From the NCBI GenBank assembly GCA_002711845.1, contig PASF01000002.1:286224-350223 (forward strand): DNA of 64,000 bases, written 5' to 3'. The notes beneath the pieces are model-generated. The model searched no databases, had not been told where the DNA came from, and worked only from the letters and a program-made list of their open reading frames with translations. Positions 53,811 to 62,270 of the stretch are shown in pieces; the first letter of the stretch is position 1; each line of letters opens with the position of its first letter. The stretch is from Gammaproteobacteria bacterium. Lineage in GTDB: Bacteria; Pseudomonadota; Gammaproteobacteria; Pseudomonadales; Pseudohongiellaceae. A program made the translations under genes and the position numbers.

Positions 53811-55204
53811 GATACGCCCCGATGTAGCGGTAGCGTGGCAATCAACGTCGTCCCGGCGCGGAGGTCCGATTCAAGGCGTACGTCGCCCCCAAAAGCCTGC
53901 ACACGCTCCTTGATGCCGATGAGACCGAAGCGTTGACTTTCGGCGAGTTCGCTGTCCATGCCTTTGCCGTTATCGCTGACACGGATCTCCAGCCTGTCCG
54001 GATCACCGACCTGCCATGTCAGCGCCACGTCTACACGGGTCGCTTCGGCATGTTTGACTGCATTGGTCAGGCATTCCTGAATGACGCGATACACAGTGAT
54101 ATTGACGTTTTCATCAAAATTATCAAGGCCGTCCTCCGACGACAATTCAATAGCAAGCTGCGGATGCTGCCGACGGTATTGCGAGATAAGCTCAACGATG
54201 GCATCACTCAGACCAAGGTGGTCGAGTGCGCTGGGCCTGAGTTGGCGAATCATGGCATGAACAACATCGTAAATGTGCGACGCGACCTCTACGATTGTCT
54301 GCGCGTTCTGACGGGTTTCTGTCTGGCTGTCGCGCTCGCGCGAGGCAATGGCAGTACCGATGGTTTTGATGGCGGTGACGCACTGACCAAGTTCATCATG
54401 CAGCTCTCGGGCGATGGCACGTCGCTCCTCTTCCAGCCTGACCTGAATCAGCTGGGTAAAGCGGCGGTTCTGTTCCAGCTCCAGTTCGGCCGCCAGTCGT
54501 TGCTGCTCTTCCTTGGCCAAGCGCGCATTTTCGATCAGTGCATCCTGTAATGATGACGTCATTCTGTTAAACGTTTGCGAAATGGTATCAAACTCCGGTA
54601 GCCGGTAGCTGTCCAGTCTCACGTGATAGTTGCGCTGCTCAATCTGCGACAGTGCTTTGACAATGTCTTTCATGGGTTTCAGCGTGTGCCCCAGTATCAG
54701 AAAAACCGCAACAATAAGCAGCAGGAAAAAGACCAGAAAAAACAGCGAGAATTGCCAGAGTTCATCCCAGGCATCCAGTACGGACCGGGATGAGTCAGGG
54801 GTAATCAGGATCGAACCTTGTGCAATCGGCAGGCGAACTTCTTCAGCGCCGGGCGCCACCAGTGCGGTAAACCAGTCAGGTGCCCAGCGGCCCTGCTTGT
54901 ATTCGGATGGCGGCGATTCGTACAACAGGTTATTGTTGCTGTCGAACAGTCGGACCTCGTTGGCGCGAACCCGGCCGACATTGCTCAGGTATTCGGTCAT
55001 GCTTGCCAGCGGGTCGGTGCTTACGGCTGCTTCAATCGGTGAAGGCAAAATGGCCTGCAGCAGTTGAATGGCAACACGCGTGCCGGCTTCGATTTCCTGG
55101 TCAATGGATTTGCGTTTGTAGTCGATCAGCATGTACGCCATGACAGCAACGCAGGCAATACCGATCACTGATATGGTCAGGCTGACGCGCAAACGCAGAT
55201 TCAT
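53807..55204 (-). CDS. HAMP-containing histidine kinase (HisKA_3, NarX/UhpB-like)
   Basis: A 465-residue sensor kinase starting at the ATG at 55202-55204. TM1 is VSLTISVIGIACVAVMAYMLI, followed by a periplasmic domain of about 130 residues and TM2 (FSLFFLVFFLLLIVAVFLIL). Then come HAMP, a coiled coil (ARLAKEEQQRLAAELELEQN), HisKA_3 with the phospho-His in IARELHDELGQCVTAIKTIG, and HATPase with ECLTNAVKHAEATRVDV and SDNGKGMDSE. It overlaps the NarL-type regulator gene. The upstream neighbour is a proline iminopeptidase gene, 13 bases away, so the three are probably co-transcribed. Confidence 0.93.
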   Translation of the reverse strand: MNLRLRVSLTISVIGIACVAVMAYMLIDYKRKSIDQEIEAGTRVAIQLLQAILPSPIEAAVSTDPLASMTEYLSNVGRVRANEVRLFDSNNNLLYESPPSEYKQGRWAPDWFTALVAPGAEEVRLPIAQGSILITPDSSRSVLDAWDELWQFSLFFLVFFLLLIVAVFLILGHTLKPMKDIVKALSQIEQRNYHVRLDSYRLPEFDTISQTFNRMTSSLQDALIENARLAKEEQQRLAAELELEQNRRFTQLIQVRLEEERRAIARELHDELGQCVTAIKTIGTAIASRERDSQTETRQNAQTIVEVASHIYDVVHAMIRQLRPSALDHLGLSDAIVELISQYRRQHPQLAIELSSEDGLDNFDENVNITVYRVIQECLTNAVKHAEATRVDVALTWQVGDPDRLEIRVSDNGKGMDSELAESQRFGLIGIKERVQAFGGDVRLESDLRAGTTLIATLPLHRGVS

Positions 55205-55217
55205 GGCAACTTCTCCG

Positions 55218-56180
55218 TCATTGACTGAGCAGGCGGTCGCGCAACGCATCGACCTCTTCACGCAGCGCGGGCGCAAGCTGGTCGGACAGACCGCCATGGC
55301 CGGCATTGTTGACCATGCGCAATCGACTATTTGGAAGACTCTGGTTCAGGCGCCAGGCAGTGATCGGTGGGCACACAAAATCCAGTTCTCCGTGCACGAT
55401 GGTGGTCGGTACCTGGATGGTCTGTGCCGTGTCCAGCAAAGAGGTATCAGCGAGAAAGCTCTGGTTCTTCAGAAAGTGCAACTGCACACGGGCCCGGTTC
55501 AGAAGTGCCAGGCTGGCCTGCGGCGCAGGTATCGGGTCCGCGCCTGGTGCCTGAGTCCCGATACCCATTATCTGCATCTCGAACGCTGTCCAGCGTCTGG
55601 CGGCTTCGCTGGCGCTGCGTTCATCGGTGCTAAAAACAGCCTGATAGTAAGCGTCGATCAGGTCATCACCCATACCGTCCGTCAGTTGCTGCCAGGCCTT
55701 GGGAGCAAAACGCGCCACTCCCTGAGTGAACCATGAGATTTCGTTTGTGGAAGCCAGAAATATGCCGCGCAGTATCATGGCCGCGATATTTTCAGGGTAG
55801 TGCAGCGCGTACACCAGTGCCAGTGTGCTGCCCCAGGAACCGCCGAACAGGCTCATCCGACCACGGATATCCAAAGCCTCACGGATTGTGTTGATGTCTT
55901 CGACCAGAGCCTGGGTGTTGTTGTCCTGCGTCTCGCCGGCCGGCATCGATTGACCGCAGCCGCGCTGATCAAACAGCACAATGTCAAAAAATTCAGGGTC
56001 AAAGTAACGCCGATGGGCGGCTCTGACCTGACTGCCCGGGCCGCCATGCAGGAAGATGATGGGGTGGCCGCCTTGTTTGCCGCTGCGCTCTACATACAGT
56101 GAATGACGTGGGGAGACGGCCAGTGTATCCGTAAAAAACGGCTCTATTGGGGGGTATAAGCTGTTGATGAGCAACTCCAT
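55218..56180 (-). CDS. pip: Proline iminopeptidase (alpha/beta hydrolase, S33)
   Basis: A 320-residue enzyme that removes N-terminal proline from peptides. Motifs are PIIFLHGGPGSQVRAAHRRYFDP (oxyanion), VLFDQRGCGQSMPAG, the nucleophile elbow LFGGSWGSTLALVYAL, an acid residue in VHGELDFVCPP and catalytic His in NNAGHGGLSD. These match bacterial proline iminopeptidases closely. It is the first gene of a transcript with the kinase and regulator and lies 238 bases from the divergent pqqA. In some pqq loci an accessory peptidase processes PqqA; this neighbour could have that job, but the link is only positional. Confidence 0.93.
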   Translation of the reverse strand: MELLINSLYPPIEPFFTDTLAVSPRHSLYVERSGKQGGHPIIFLHGGPGSQVRAAHRRYFDPEFFDIVLFDQRGCGQSMPAGETQDNNTQALVEDINTIREALDIRGRMSLFGGSWGSTLALVYALHYPENIAAMILRGIFLASTNEISWFTQGVARFAPKAWQQLTDGMGDDLIDAYYQAVFSTDERSASEAARRWTAFEMQIMGIGTQAPGADPIPAPQASLALLNRARVQLHFLKNQSFLADTSLLDTAQTIQVPTTIVHGELDFVCPPITAWRLNQSLPNSRLRMVNNAGHGGLSDQLAPALREEVDALRDRLLSQ

Positions 56181-56418
56181 GGGTTCGTTGTAGCGCTTTT
56201 TTACAGCGATACCGACATTTTGCCAAGAGTGCAGTCAGTAATCTAATGAAAATCATGAGTGGCTTTTACTGAAAATGCGGCAGCGCGCGGGGCGCTGGCA
56301 GGGGCAGAATCGAAACGTCTTGTGCTCAGGTAATTGAAACTGACTGTGCATGAGCCCCCGGGGACCCGGGATAACCCAGCTCTTGCGAAAGGGCTTAACT
56401 ACTTTGGAGATGACTCTT

Positions 56419-56490
56419 ATGTGGACTAAACCAGACTATACCGAAATGCGTTACGGCTTTGAAGTGACCATGTATTTCGCCAGCCGTTAA
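56419..56490 (+). CDS. pqqA: PQQ precursor peptide PqqA
   Basis: A 23-residue peptide, [23 protein letters not shown], written in two parts because it is short: [13 protein letters not shown] then [10 protein letters not shown]. Glu15 and Tyr19, in the conserved E-V-T-M-Y core, are the residues joined and cut out to form pyrroloquinoline quinone. The ATG at 56419 is preferred since GGAG lies nine bases upstream; an in-frame ATG at 56410 is too close to that site. A hairpin separates it from pqqB, consistent with higher expression of the precursor than of the enzymes. Confidence 0.96.
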   Translation: MWTKPDYTEMRYGFEVTMYFASR

Positions 56491-56521
56491 TTGGCCGGTT
56501 GATGCATGGAGATTGACCCCG

Positions 56522-56558
56522 GAGAGAAGGTCGACTCCCCGCGAGGAGGCTTTCTCTC
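56522..56558 (+). other. Two-part hairpin between pqqA and pqqB
   Basis: GAGAGAA pairs with TTCTCTC, and inside it CTCC pairs with GGAG around a six-base loop. It begins 31 bases after the pqqA stop. There is no long T-run, so partial termination or mRNA stabilisation of a short pqqA transcript is more likely than full termination. Confidence 0.45.
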
Positions 56559-56630
56559 TCTTTGAGTTAGCGACTGTAAGCTTTTTGAAACATTAAGCCT
56601 TTTGAAAAAGACAGTGTGTAAGGAAAAACC

Positions 56631-57548
56631 ATGAGAGTACGCGTTCTGGGTTCTGCCGCCGGTGGCGGGTTCCCGCAGTGGAATTGCAATTGCCCGAATT
56701 GTGACGGTGTGCGTAAAGGCACCATTGAGGCGTCACCACGTACCCAGTCCTCCATTGCCATCAGCAGCGATAATATCAACTGGCTGCTGTTCAACGCGTC
56801 ACCCGATATCCTGGCGCAGTTCCAGCGCTTCCCCGAGCTGCAGCCGGGTCGTGCCATCCGTGATACGGCTGTCAAAGGCATCGTCCTGATGGATGCACAA
56901 ATTGATCACACCACCGGTCTGTTCATGTTGCGCGAAGGCAACACGCCGCTTGATATCTATTGCACGGACATGGTCCATGAGGATCTGACTCAGGGCAATC
57001 CAGTCTTTAAAGTGCTGGAGCATTTTTGTGGTGTGGCCTGGCATCAGATTCCGACAGCTGCCGGGCGAACGTTTCAGGTTAAGGGCATTGACGATATCCG
57101 CATCACCGCAGTGCCCCTGAGTAGCAAGGCGCCACCGTTTTCGCCGCATCGCCACGATCCACACGAGGGCGACAATATCGGCATACAACTGGAAGACACG
57201 CGCACCGGCAAGAAACTTTTTTATGCCCCTGGCCTGGCCTCCATCGAGCCGCACCTGTTGCCTTATATGCAGCAGGCAAATTGCCTGATGGTGGATGGCA
57301 CCTGTTGGACCAACGATGAAATGCAGGCGCTGGGCATCAGCAACAAACTGTCGCTGGACATGGGGCACATGCCGCAGTCGGGCGACGGTGGCATGATCGA
57401 AGCGCTTAGGCCATTGAGCGCGTCACGCAAGGTCCTCATCCATATCAATAATACCAACCCCATCCTGCGTGAAGACTCCAGCGAACGTCGGATGCTGCAG
57501 CAGGAAAATATCGATGTCGCCTTTGATGGCATGGACTTCAGTCTTTGA
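56631..57548 (+). CDS. pqqB: PQQ biosynthesis protein PqqB
   Basis: A 305-residue metallo-beta-lactamase-fold protein, the usual PqqB length. It starts MRVRVLGSAAGGGFPQWNCNCPNC, with the cysteine cluster for an extra zinc site, followed by SSIAISSDNINWLLFNASPDI, DAQIDHTTGLFMLREG, FYAPGLASIEP and LDMGHMPQSGDGG. PqqB acts as an iron-dependent hydroxylase on a late intermediate of PQQ synthesis. AAGGA precedes the ATG. It is followed by pqqC after 57 bases. Confidence 0.96.
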   Translation: MRVRVLGSAAGGGFPQWNCNCPNCDGVRKGTIEASPRTQSSIAISSDNINWLLFNASPDILAQFQRFPELQPGRAIRDTAVKGIVLMDAQIDHTTGLFMLREGNTPLDIYCTDMVHEDLTQGNPVFKVLEHFCGVAWHQIPTAAGRTFQVKGIDDIRITAVPLSSKAPPFSPHRHDPHEGDNIGIQLEDTRTGKKLFYAPGLASIEPHLLPYMQQANCLMVDGTCWTNDEMQALGISNKLSLDMGHMPQSGDGGMIEALRPLSASRKVLIHINNTNPILREDSSERRMLQQENIDVAFDGMDFSL

Positions 57549-57605
57549 CAGCCCTTTCAACCGATTTTCCAGCAGATTTTTTCGAGAAAACGCAGGAGTT
57601 TGTGC

Positions 57606-58346
57606 ATGACAACTGATATCGCTGCACCATGGTCAGCCGGGGAGTTCGAAGCCCGGTTGCGCGGCAAAGAATCCTGTTATCACATTTTCCACCCGTTCCA
57701 CATTGCCATGAACAGTGGGCAGTGCACCAAGGCACAGGTGCAGGGCTGGGTACTCAACCGTTTCTATTACCAGGTCATGATTCCGGTCAAGGACTCCGCT
57801 GTCATGTCGAATATGCCGGACCGGGACCACCGTCGCCTGTGGATACAGCGTATCCTTGATCATGATGGCGCAGACGGGGAAGAAGGTGGCATCGAAGCCT
57901 GGCTGGCACTGGCCGAGGCGGTAGGCCTGGACCGTGATGAAGTGATTTCCCTGGAAAGCGTGACACCTGGCGTTAAATTTGCGGTCGATGCCTATGTCAA
58001 TTTTGCCAGAACAGCCCCCTGGCAGGAGGCTGTGTGCTCGTCACTGACCGAACTGTTTGCGCCGACCATCCACCAGAAGCGTCTGGACAGCTGGCCGCAG
58101 CATTACCCGTGGATTGACGCGGGCGGCTATCAGTACTTCCGTAAGCGTCTGTCGGAAGCACGACGCGATGTTGAACATGGCTTGCGGGTAACCCTGGCCC
58201 ACTTTAAAACCCGGGGGGAACAACAGCGGGCTTTGACTATTCTGCAATTCAAACTTGATGTGTTGTGGACCATGCTGGACGCCATGCAGGTCACCTACGG
58301 TATCGGTGAAACCAACAGCGGTGCGATTGCGAGGATGGCGACATGA
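57606..58346 (+). CDS. pqqC: Pyrroloquinoline-quinone synthase PqqC
   Basis: A 246-residue oxidase that carries out the last ring closure and oxidation of PQQ without metal or cofactor. The ATG at 57606 has AGGAG eight bases upstream. Family motifs are [60 protein letters not shown] and [13 protein letters not shown], including the active-site His, Tyr and Arg residues. The stop overlaps pqqD as ATGA. Confidence 0.97.
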   Translation: MTTDIAAPWSAGEFEARLRGKESCYHIFHPFHIAMNSGQCTKAQVQGWVLNRFYYQVMIPVKDSAVMSNMPDRDHRRLWIQRILDHDGADGEEGGIEAWLALAEAVGLDRDEVISLESVTPGVKFAVDAYVNFARTAPWQEAVCSSLTELFAPTIHQKRLDSWPQHYPWIDAGGYQYFRKRLSEARRDVEHGLRVTLAHFKTRGEQQRALTILQFKLDVLWTMLDAMQVTYGIGETNSGAIARMAT

Positions 58347-58615
58347 GTCTGGCCAACGACCGGCCGCTGCGATTCGCCCGGCAATACAAACTGCAGTGGG
58401 AAACAGCCCAGAATGCCTGGGTGCTGCTGTACCCTGAAGGATTGATCAAGCTGACTGAAAGTGCCGGCGAGATTCTCCAGCGCATCGATGGCCAGCGCAC
58501 TGCCACAGACATTATCAGCAGTCTGCAGGCCGCCTTTCCGGGTGCCGATCTGCAGCAAGACGTTAGCGACTTTCTGGAGCATGCCCATGACAAAGGCTGG
58601 ATCATCACCCACTGA
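58343..58615 (+). CDS. pqqD: PqqA peptide chaperone PqqD
   Basis: A 90-residue protein that binds PqqA and presents it to PqqE. It has the RiPP recognition fold: [28 protein letters not shown], then [28 protein letters not shown] and a C-terminal helix ending [10 protein letters not shown]. It overlaps pqqC at its start and pqqE by 29 bases at its end, so the three proteins are made together. Confidence 0.95.
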   Translation: MSLANDRPLRFARQYKLQWETAQNAWVLLYPEGLIKLTESAGEILQRIDGQRTATDIISSLQAAFPGADLQQDVSDFLEHAHDKGWIITH

Positions 58616-59747
58616 CACCACCAACGTACCTCAGATCAAACCACCCCTTTGGGTCAATGCCGAGATCACCTACAAGTGCCCCCTGCATTGTGTGTTCTGC
58701 TATAACCCGCTGAATTACGCCTCGACGTTTGAAAAAGAGCTGACCACCGAAGAGTGGCTGAAGGCGTTGGGCGAGGCGCGTGAACTGGGCGCCGTGCAGC
58801 TGGGTATCTCCGGCGGTGAACCGTTGATGCGCGATGACGCCGAAGAGATTGTCGCCGAAGCCAGCAAGATGGGTTACTACGTCAATCTGCTGACCTCCGG
58901 CATCGGCCTGACTGAAAAACGCATTGCCGCCTTCAAGGCCGGTGGCCTGGACCAGATTCAGCTGTCGTTTCAGGACTCCACGAAAGAAATGAACGATTTT
59001 CTGTCCAGCACCCGCACCTTTGACCTGAAACTCAAGGTTGCCAGGCTGATCAAACAGTACGATTACCCGATGGTGCTGAATGTGGTGCTGCACCGGCTCA
59101 ATATCGATCATATTGAACAGATCCTGGAAATGGCAGAAGAGATGCAGGCGGACCATGTGGAACTGGCCAACAGCCAGTATTATGCCTGGGCACTGAAGAA
59201 CCGCGAGCACCTGATGCCCAGTCGCGAACAGCTGGAGCACGCAGAGGCGGTCTGCAATCAATTCCGTGCCCGTCTGGGCAACAAGATGAAACTCTATTTT
59301 GTGGTGCCCGATTATTATCAGGATCGACCCAAGGCCTGCATGAATGGCTGGGGTACCGTGTTCCTGAATATCGCCCCGGACGGGCTGGCGCTGCCGTGCC
59401 ACGAAGCCCGGATGCTGCCCGGCCTGGAATTCCCCAACCTGCGCGACCACGATGTGCGCAGCATCTGGTACGAGTCGGATGCCTTTAACGCCTATCGCGG
59501 CGATGGCTGGATGAAGGAGCCCTGCCGCAGTTGTGACGAAAAGCACAAGGACTTCGGCGGTTGCCGTTGTCAGGCATTCATGTTGACCGGTGACGCCCGC
59601 AATGCGGATCCGGTATGCAGCAAGTCTCCGCACCACGCGCTGGTCACCGATCAGGTAGCGCTGGCGCAGCAACCGCGGGCGTCTGACGACGACGTGCGCC
59701 CCCTGATCATCTTTCGTGATGACGGCAACTCACGCCGGCTGTCGTAA
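58587..59747 (+). CDS. pqqE: PqqA peptide cyclase PqqE (radical SAM)
   Basis: A 386-residue radical SAM enzyme that forms the C-C bond between Glu15 and Tyr19 of PqqA. The SAM-cluster motif is YKCPLHCVFCYNP (Cys31, Cys35, Cys38). GISGGEPLMRDD follows, and the SPASM region holds ALPCHEARMLPG and PCRSCDEKHKDFGGCRCQAFM for the auxiliary clusters. The ATG at 58587 is preferred, eight bases after GGAG; another ATG lies six bases earlier. No pqqF or quinoprotein dehydrogenase gene follows in this window. Confidence 0.97.
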   Translation: MTKAGSSPTDTTNVPQIKPPLWVNAEITYKCPLHCVFCYNPLNYASTFEKELTTEEWLKALGEARELGAVQLGISGGEPLMRDDAEEIVAEASKMGYYVNLLTSGIGLTEKRIAAFKAGGLDQIQLSFQDSTKEMNDFLSSTRTFDLKLKVARLIKQYDYPMVLNVVLHRLNIDHIEQILEMAEEMQADHVELANSQYYAWALKNREHLMPSREQLEHAEAVCNQFRARLGNKMKLYFVVPDYYQDRPKACMNGWGTVFLNIAPDGLALPCHEARMLPGLEFPNLRDHDVRSIWYESDAFNAYRGDGWMKEPCRSCDEKHKDFGGCRCQAFMLTGDARNADPVCSKSPHHALVTDQVALAQQPRASDDDVRPLIIFRDDGNSRRLS

Positions 59748-59853
59748 ACACGGATCCGCGTCAAGGTTTTCGAAACTGGACAACGTGGCCTATCAGTAAT
59801 ACGTTCTACTCATCTGATACATTCAATGTTCCTACGCAGACAGGAGGACACAG

Positions 59854-60570
59854 ATGAGTAGCAGTGTGCACAACGACAGGCCGGTGATGGTCATCACCGG
59901 TGCATCTTCAGGCATTGGCGCCGCAACCGCCAGGGCCATGGCCGATGCCGGCTACCGGCTCGTGCTGGCCGCTCGCTCTGAGGACAGGCTGAAAGACCTG
60001 CAGCAGGAGCTGGGAGGCGATCAGCATGTGATTACCGTGGCCTGCGATGTGCAGCAGGTCGCCGACCAGCAGGCCATGGCAGGCGAAGCGATCAAGGCGT
60101 TCGGCCGGATCGATGCGGTCTTCGCCAACGCCGGCCGCGGCGGCGAGCCGGGGGGCTTCAGCGGTGCCGACCCTGAGATCTGGAAGGATATGATTCTCAC
60201 CAATATTCTCGGTGTCGGTATTACCCTGCAGGTGTGCCTGCCCGAACTCAGAAAGTCCCGGGGACACGTGGTGATTACCGGTTCAGCAGCAGGTCGGGCA
60301 ACGATCCCCGGTTCCATGTACAGCGCCACCAAATGGGCCGTATCAGCGATCGGCTACGGCGTCCGAGAAGAGCTGCGCGGCAGTGGCATCCGGGTAACAC
60401 TCATTGAACCGGGTATGGTAGACACGCCATTCTTTGACGAATCCCCCGACAACGCGCTGCGCCCTGATGATATCGCCGAAGCCGTCAGGTACGCCCTGGC
60501 TCAGCCGGCCCATGTTGATGTGAACGAGCTTCTGATCAGGCCAACGCCAAAGACGCAGGAGGCTGGTTGA
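59854..60570 (+). CDS. Short-chain dehydrogenase/reductase
   Basis: A 238-residue NAD(P)-dependent oxidoreductase with a full SDR core: VITGASSGIGAATARAMA near the N-terminus, VFANAGRGGEP, the catalytic Ser in VVITGSAAGRA and the YSATKWAV motif with Tyr and Lys. The basic Arg after the Rossmann strand (AARSEDRL) favours NADPH. It resembles the YdfG-like or 3-oxoacyl reductase-type SDRs of unknown substrate. AGGAGG precedes the ATG. The CHAD protein gene begins immediately after its stop codon. Confidence 0.9.
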   Translation: MSSSVHNDRPVMVITGASSGIGAATARAMADAGYRLVLAARSEDRLKDLQQELGGDQHVITVACDVQQVADQQAMAGEAIKAFGRIDAVFANAGRGGEPGGFSGADPEIWKDMILTNILGVGITLQVCLPELRKSRGHVVITGSAAGRATIPGSMYSATKWAVSAIGYGVREELRGSGIRVTLIEPGMVDTPFFDESPDNALRPDDIAEAVRYALAQPAHVDVNELLIRPTPKTQEAG

Positions 60571-61527
60571 ATGGCTTTTAAATTCAAGGTCGGCGAATCA
60601 GCAGGGAAGGGTATCCGGCGCATGGCAACCGAGCAGATCGACAAGGCGCTCGACGAGGCCACTGACCGTAGCCTGGACAGGCACGACACGGTGCATCAGG
60701 TGCGCAAGCGCTGTAAAAAAATCCGTGCTTTATTGCGGCTGGCCCGCGGCGACCTGGAACATGGCGACAACGTGTACAAACTGGAGAACAAATGCTTCCG
60801 CGATGCCGCACGCAGCCTGTCCTATGTGCGGGATGCGGAGGCATTGCTGGAAACCTACGACATGGTGATCGACATATTCGCCAGACAGAGCAACCGTCAG
60901 CGCCTTGGCAAGGTGCGCGATGCGCTGGTGGTTCGCAAGCAGCAGGTCTCCGAAGAAGAGGTCAGTCTGGATGAACGGATTGAGCTGTTCGCCGACACGC
61001 TCCGCGAGGCGCGGACGCGGGTCAACGGGTGGCCAATTGGCGACGGGTTTGAGTCGCTGGCACCGGGGCTGAAACAGACCTACCGGCGGGGTCGCAAGGC
61101 GATGGCAACGGCGGCTGAAACGCCAGCGACCGAGAACTTTCACGAGTGGCGCAAGCGTGCCAAGTATCATCGTTATCATGTCCGTGTGCTGCGTCCGATC
61201 TGGGACGATGTGCTGGATGAATGGCAGCATCAAGTGCACGACCTGACAGACGATCTGGGCGACGACCATGACCTGGCGGTGTTTGGACAGGCCCTGTCCG
61301 AAGAGCCGGCACGTTTCGATGCCGATCGCGATCTGCAGGCGCTGCTGGGTCTTTGTGACCGTCGGCGTGCGCAGCTGCAGGCCCGGGCGTTCCCGTTGGG
61401 CCAGCGCCTCTATGCGGAAAAGCCCAACCACCTGGTGCGTCGCTTCAATGTCTACTGGCAGGCCTGTCGCGCGGATCTGGCGCGCGAGACCAGCAAGCCG
61501 GGCGTCCTCAATCCGGGGGTGCGCTAA
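60571..61527 (+). CDS. CHAD domain protein
   Basis: A 318-residue alpha-helical protein with two CHAD half-domains, each bearing conserved His and basic residues: HDTVHQVRKRCKKIRALLRLARGD near residue 35 and NFHEWRKRAKYHRYHVRVLRPIWDD near residue 190. CHAD domains bind polyphosphate. There is no ygiF-type CYTH domain, so it lacks the triphosphatase part. The start abuts the SDR stop, and the ABC transporter follows after four bases, which suggests one transcript. A role in polyphosphate-linked stress response is inferred. Confidence 0.9.
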   Translation: MAFKFKVGESAGKGIRRMATEQIDKALDEATDRSLDRHDTVHQVRKRCKKIRALLRLARGDLEHGDNVYKLENKCFRDAARSLSYVRDAEALLETYDMVIDIFARQSNRQRLGKVRDALVVRKQQVSEEEVSLDERIELFADTLREARTRVNGWPIGDGFESLAPGLKQTYRRGRKAMATAAETPATENFHEWRKRAKYHRYHVRVLRPIWDDVLDEWQHQVHDLTDDLGDDHDLAVFGQALSEEPARFDADRDLQALLGLCDRRRAQLQARAFPLGQRLYAEKPNHLVRRFNVYWQACRADLARETSKPGVLNPGVR

Positions 61528-61531
61528 ATCG

Positions 61532-62269
61532 ATGATTGCAATACAGGACGTCAGTAAGGTCTACGGTCAGACCACCGTGCTTGCGGGAATCTCTCTGACC
61601 GTGCCGGCGGCCACGACGCTGTCGCTGATTGGTCCAAGTGGCTGTGGCAAGTCAACCCTGCTGCGCATTGTCATGGGCCTGCTCACGGCTGATCAGGGCC
61701 AGGTGAGCATTGATAACGAGGTGGTGACGCCGCAAAACCGACTGGCACTGCGCCGGCGCATGGGCTACGTGATCCAGAGTGGCGGGCTGTTCCCGCACCT
61801 GACGGCGCATGACAATCTCACGCTGGTCACCCGCTTTCTGGGCTGGCGTGCTGACCAGGAAAACACACGCATAGACGCGCTGTGTGATCTGACCGGTATT
61901 GACCCGTCCCTGCTGACGCGTCGTCCCGGAAAGCTCTCTGGTGGCCAGGCCCAGCGTATCAGTCTGATGCGCGCACTGATGCTGGATCCCCCTGTATTGC
62001 TGATGGATGAGCCGCTGGGCGCCATCGACCCTCTGGTGCGCTATGAGCTGCAGAATGACCTGCGCAGCATCTTCCGCAAGCTGGGTAAAACCGTACTGCT
62101 GGTGACCCATGACCTTGGCGAAGCGGCATTTCTGGGAGACCGTATCGCGCTGATGCAGGAGGGCCGGGTCATCCAGGACGGGCCGGCGCGGGAACTGATG
62201 CGCAGCCCGGCAACCGCGTTTGTGGAACAGTTTGTCACCGCGCAGCGCAGTCCGCTGCAGGATCTTTGA
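61532..62269 (+). CDS. ABC transporter ATPase, glycine betaine/choline type (OpuCA-like)
   Basis: A 245-residue ATPase starting at the ATG at 61532. Walker A is LIGPSGCGKSTLLRIVMGL, the signature is LSGGQAQRISLMRALM and Walker B is PPVLLMDEPLGAIDP, followed by VLLVTHDLGEAAFLGD. The Q-loop is VIQSGGLFPHLTAHDN. The length is short, lacking the C-terminal CBS domains of OpuA, as in YehX or OsmV-like ATPases. It pairs with the next gene, a fused binding protein and permease. Confidence 0.93.
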   Translation: MIAIQDVSKVYGQTTVLAGISLTVPAATTLSLIGPSGCGKSTLLRIVMGLLTADQGQVSIDNEVVTPQNRLALRRRMGYVIQSGGLFPHLTAHDNLTLVTRFLGWRADQENTRIDALCDLTGIDPSLLTRRPGKLSGGQAQRISLMRALMLDPPVLLMDEPLGAIDPLVRYELQNDLRSIFRKLGKTVLLVTHDLGEAAFLGDRIALMQEGRVIQDGPARELMRSPATAFVEQFVTAQRSPLQDL

Positions 62270-62270
62270 C

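Noticed and set aside
58605-59672. 355-codon minus-strand frame opposite pqqE
   Set aside because: pqqE on the plus strand has all radical SAM and SPASM cysteines; the opposite frame has none of a real protein's features.
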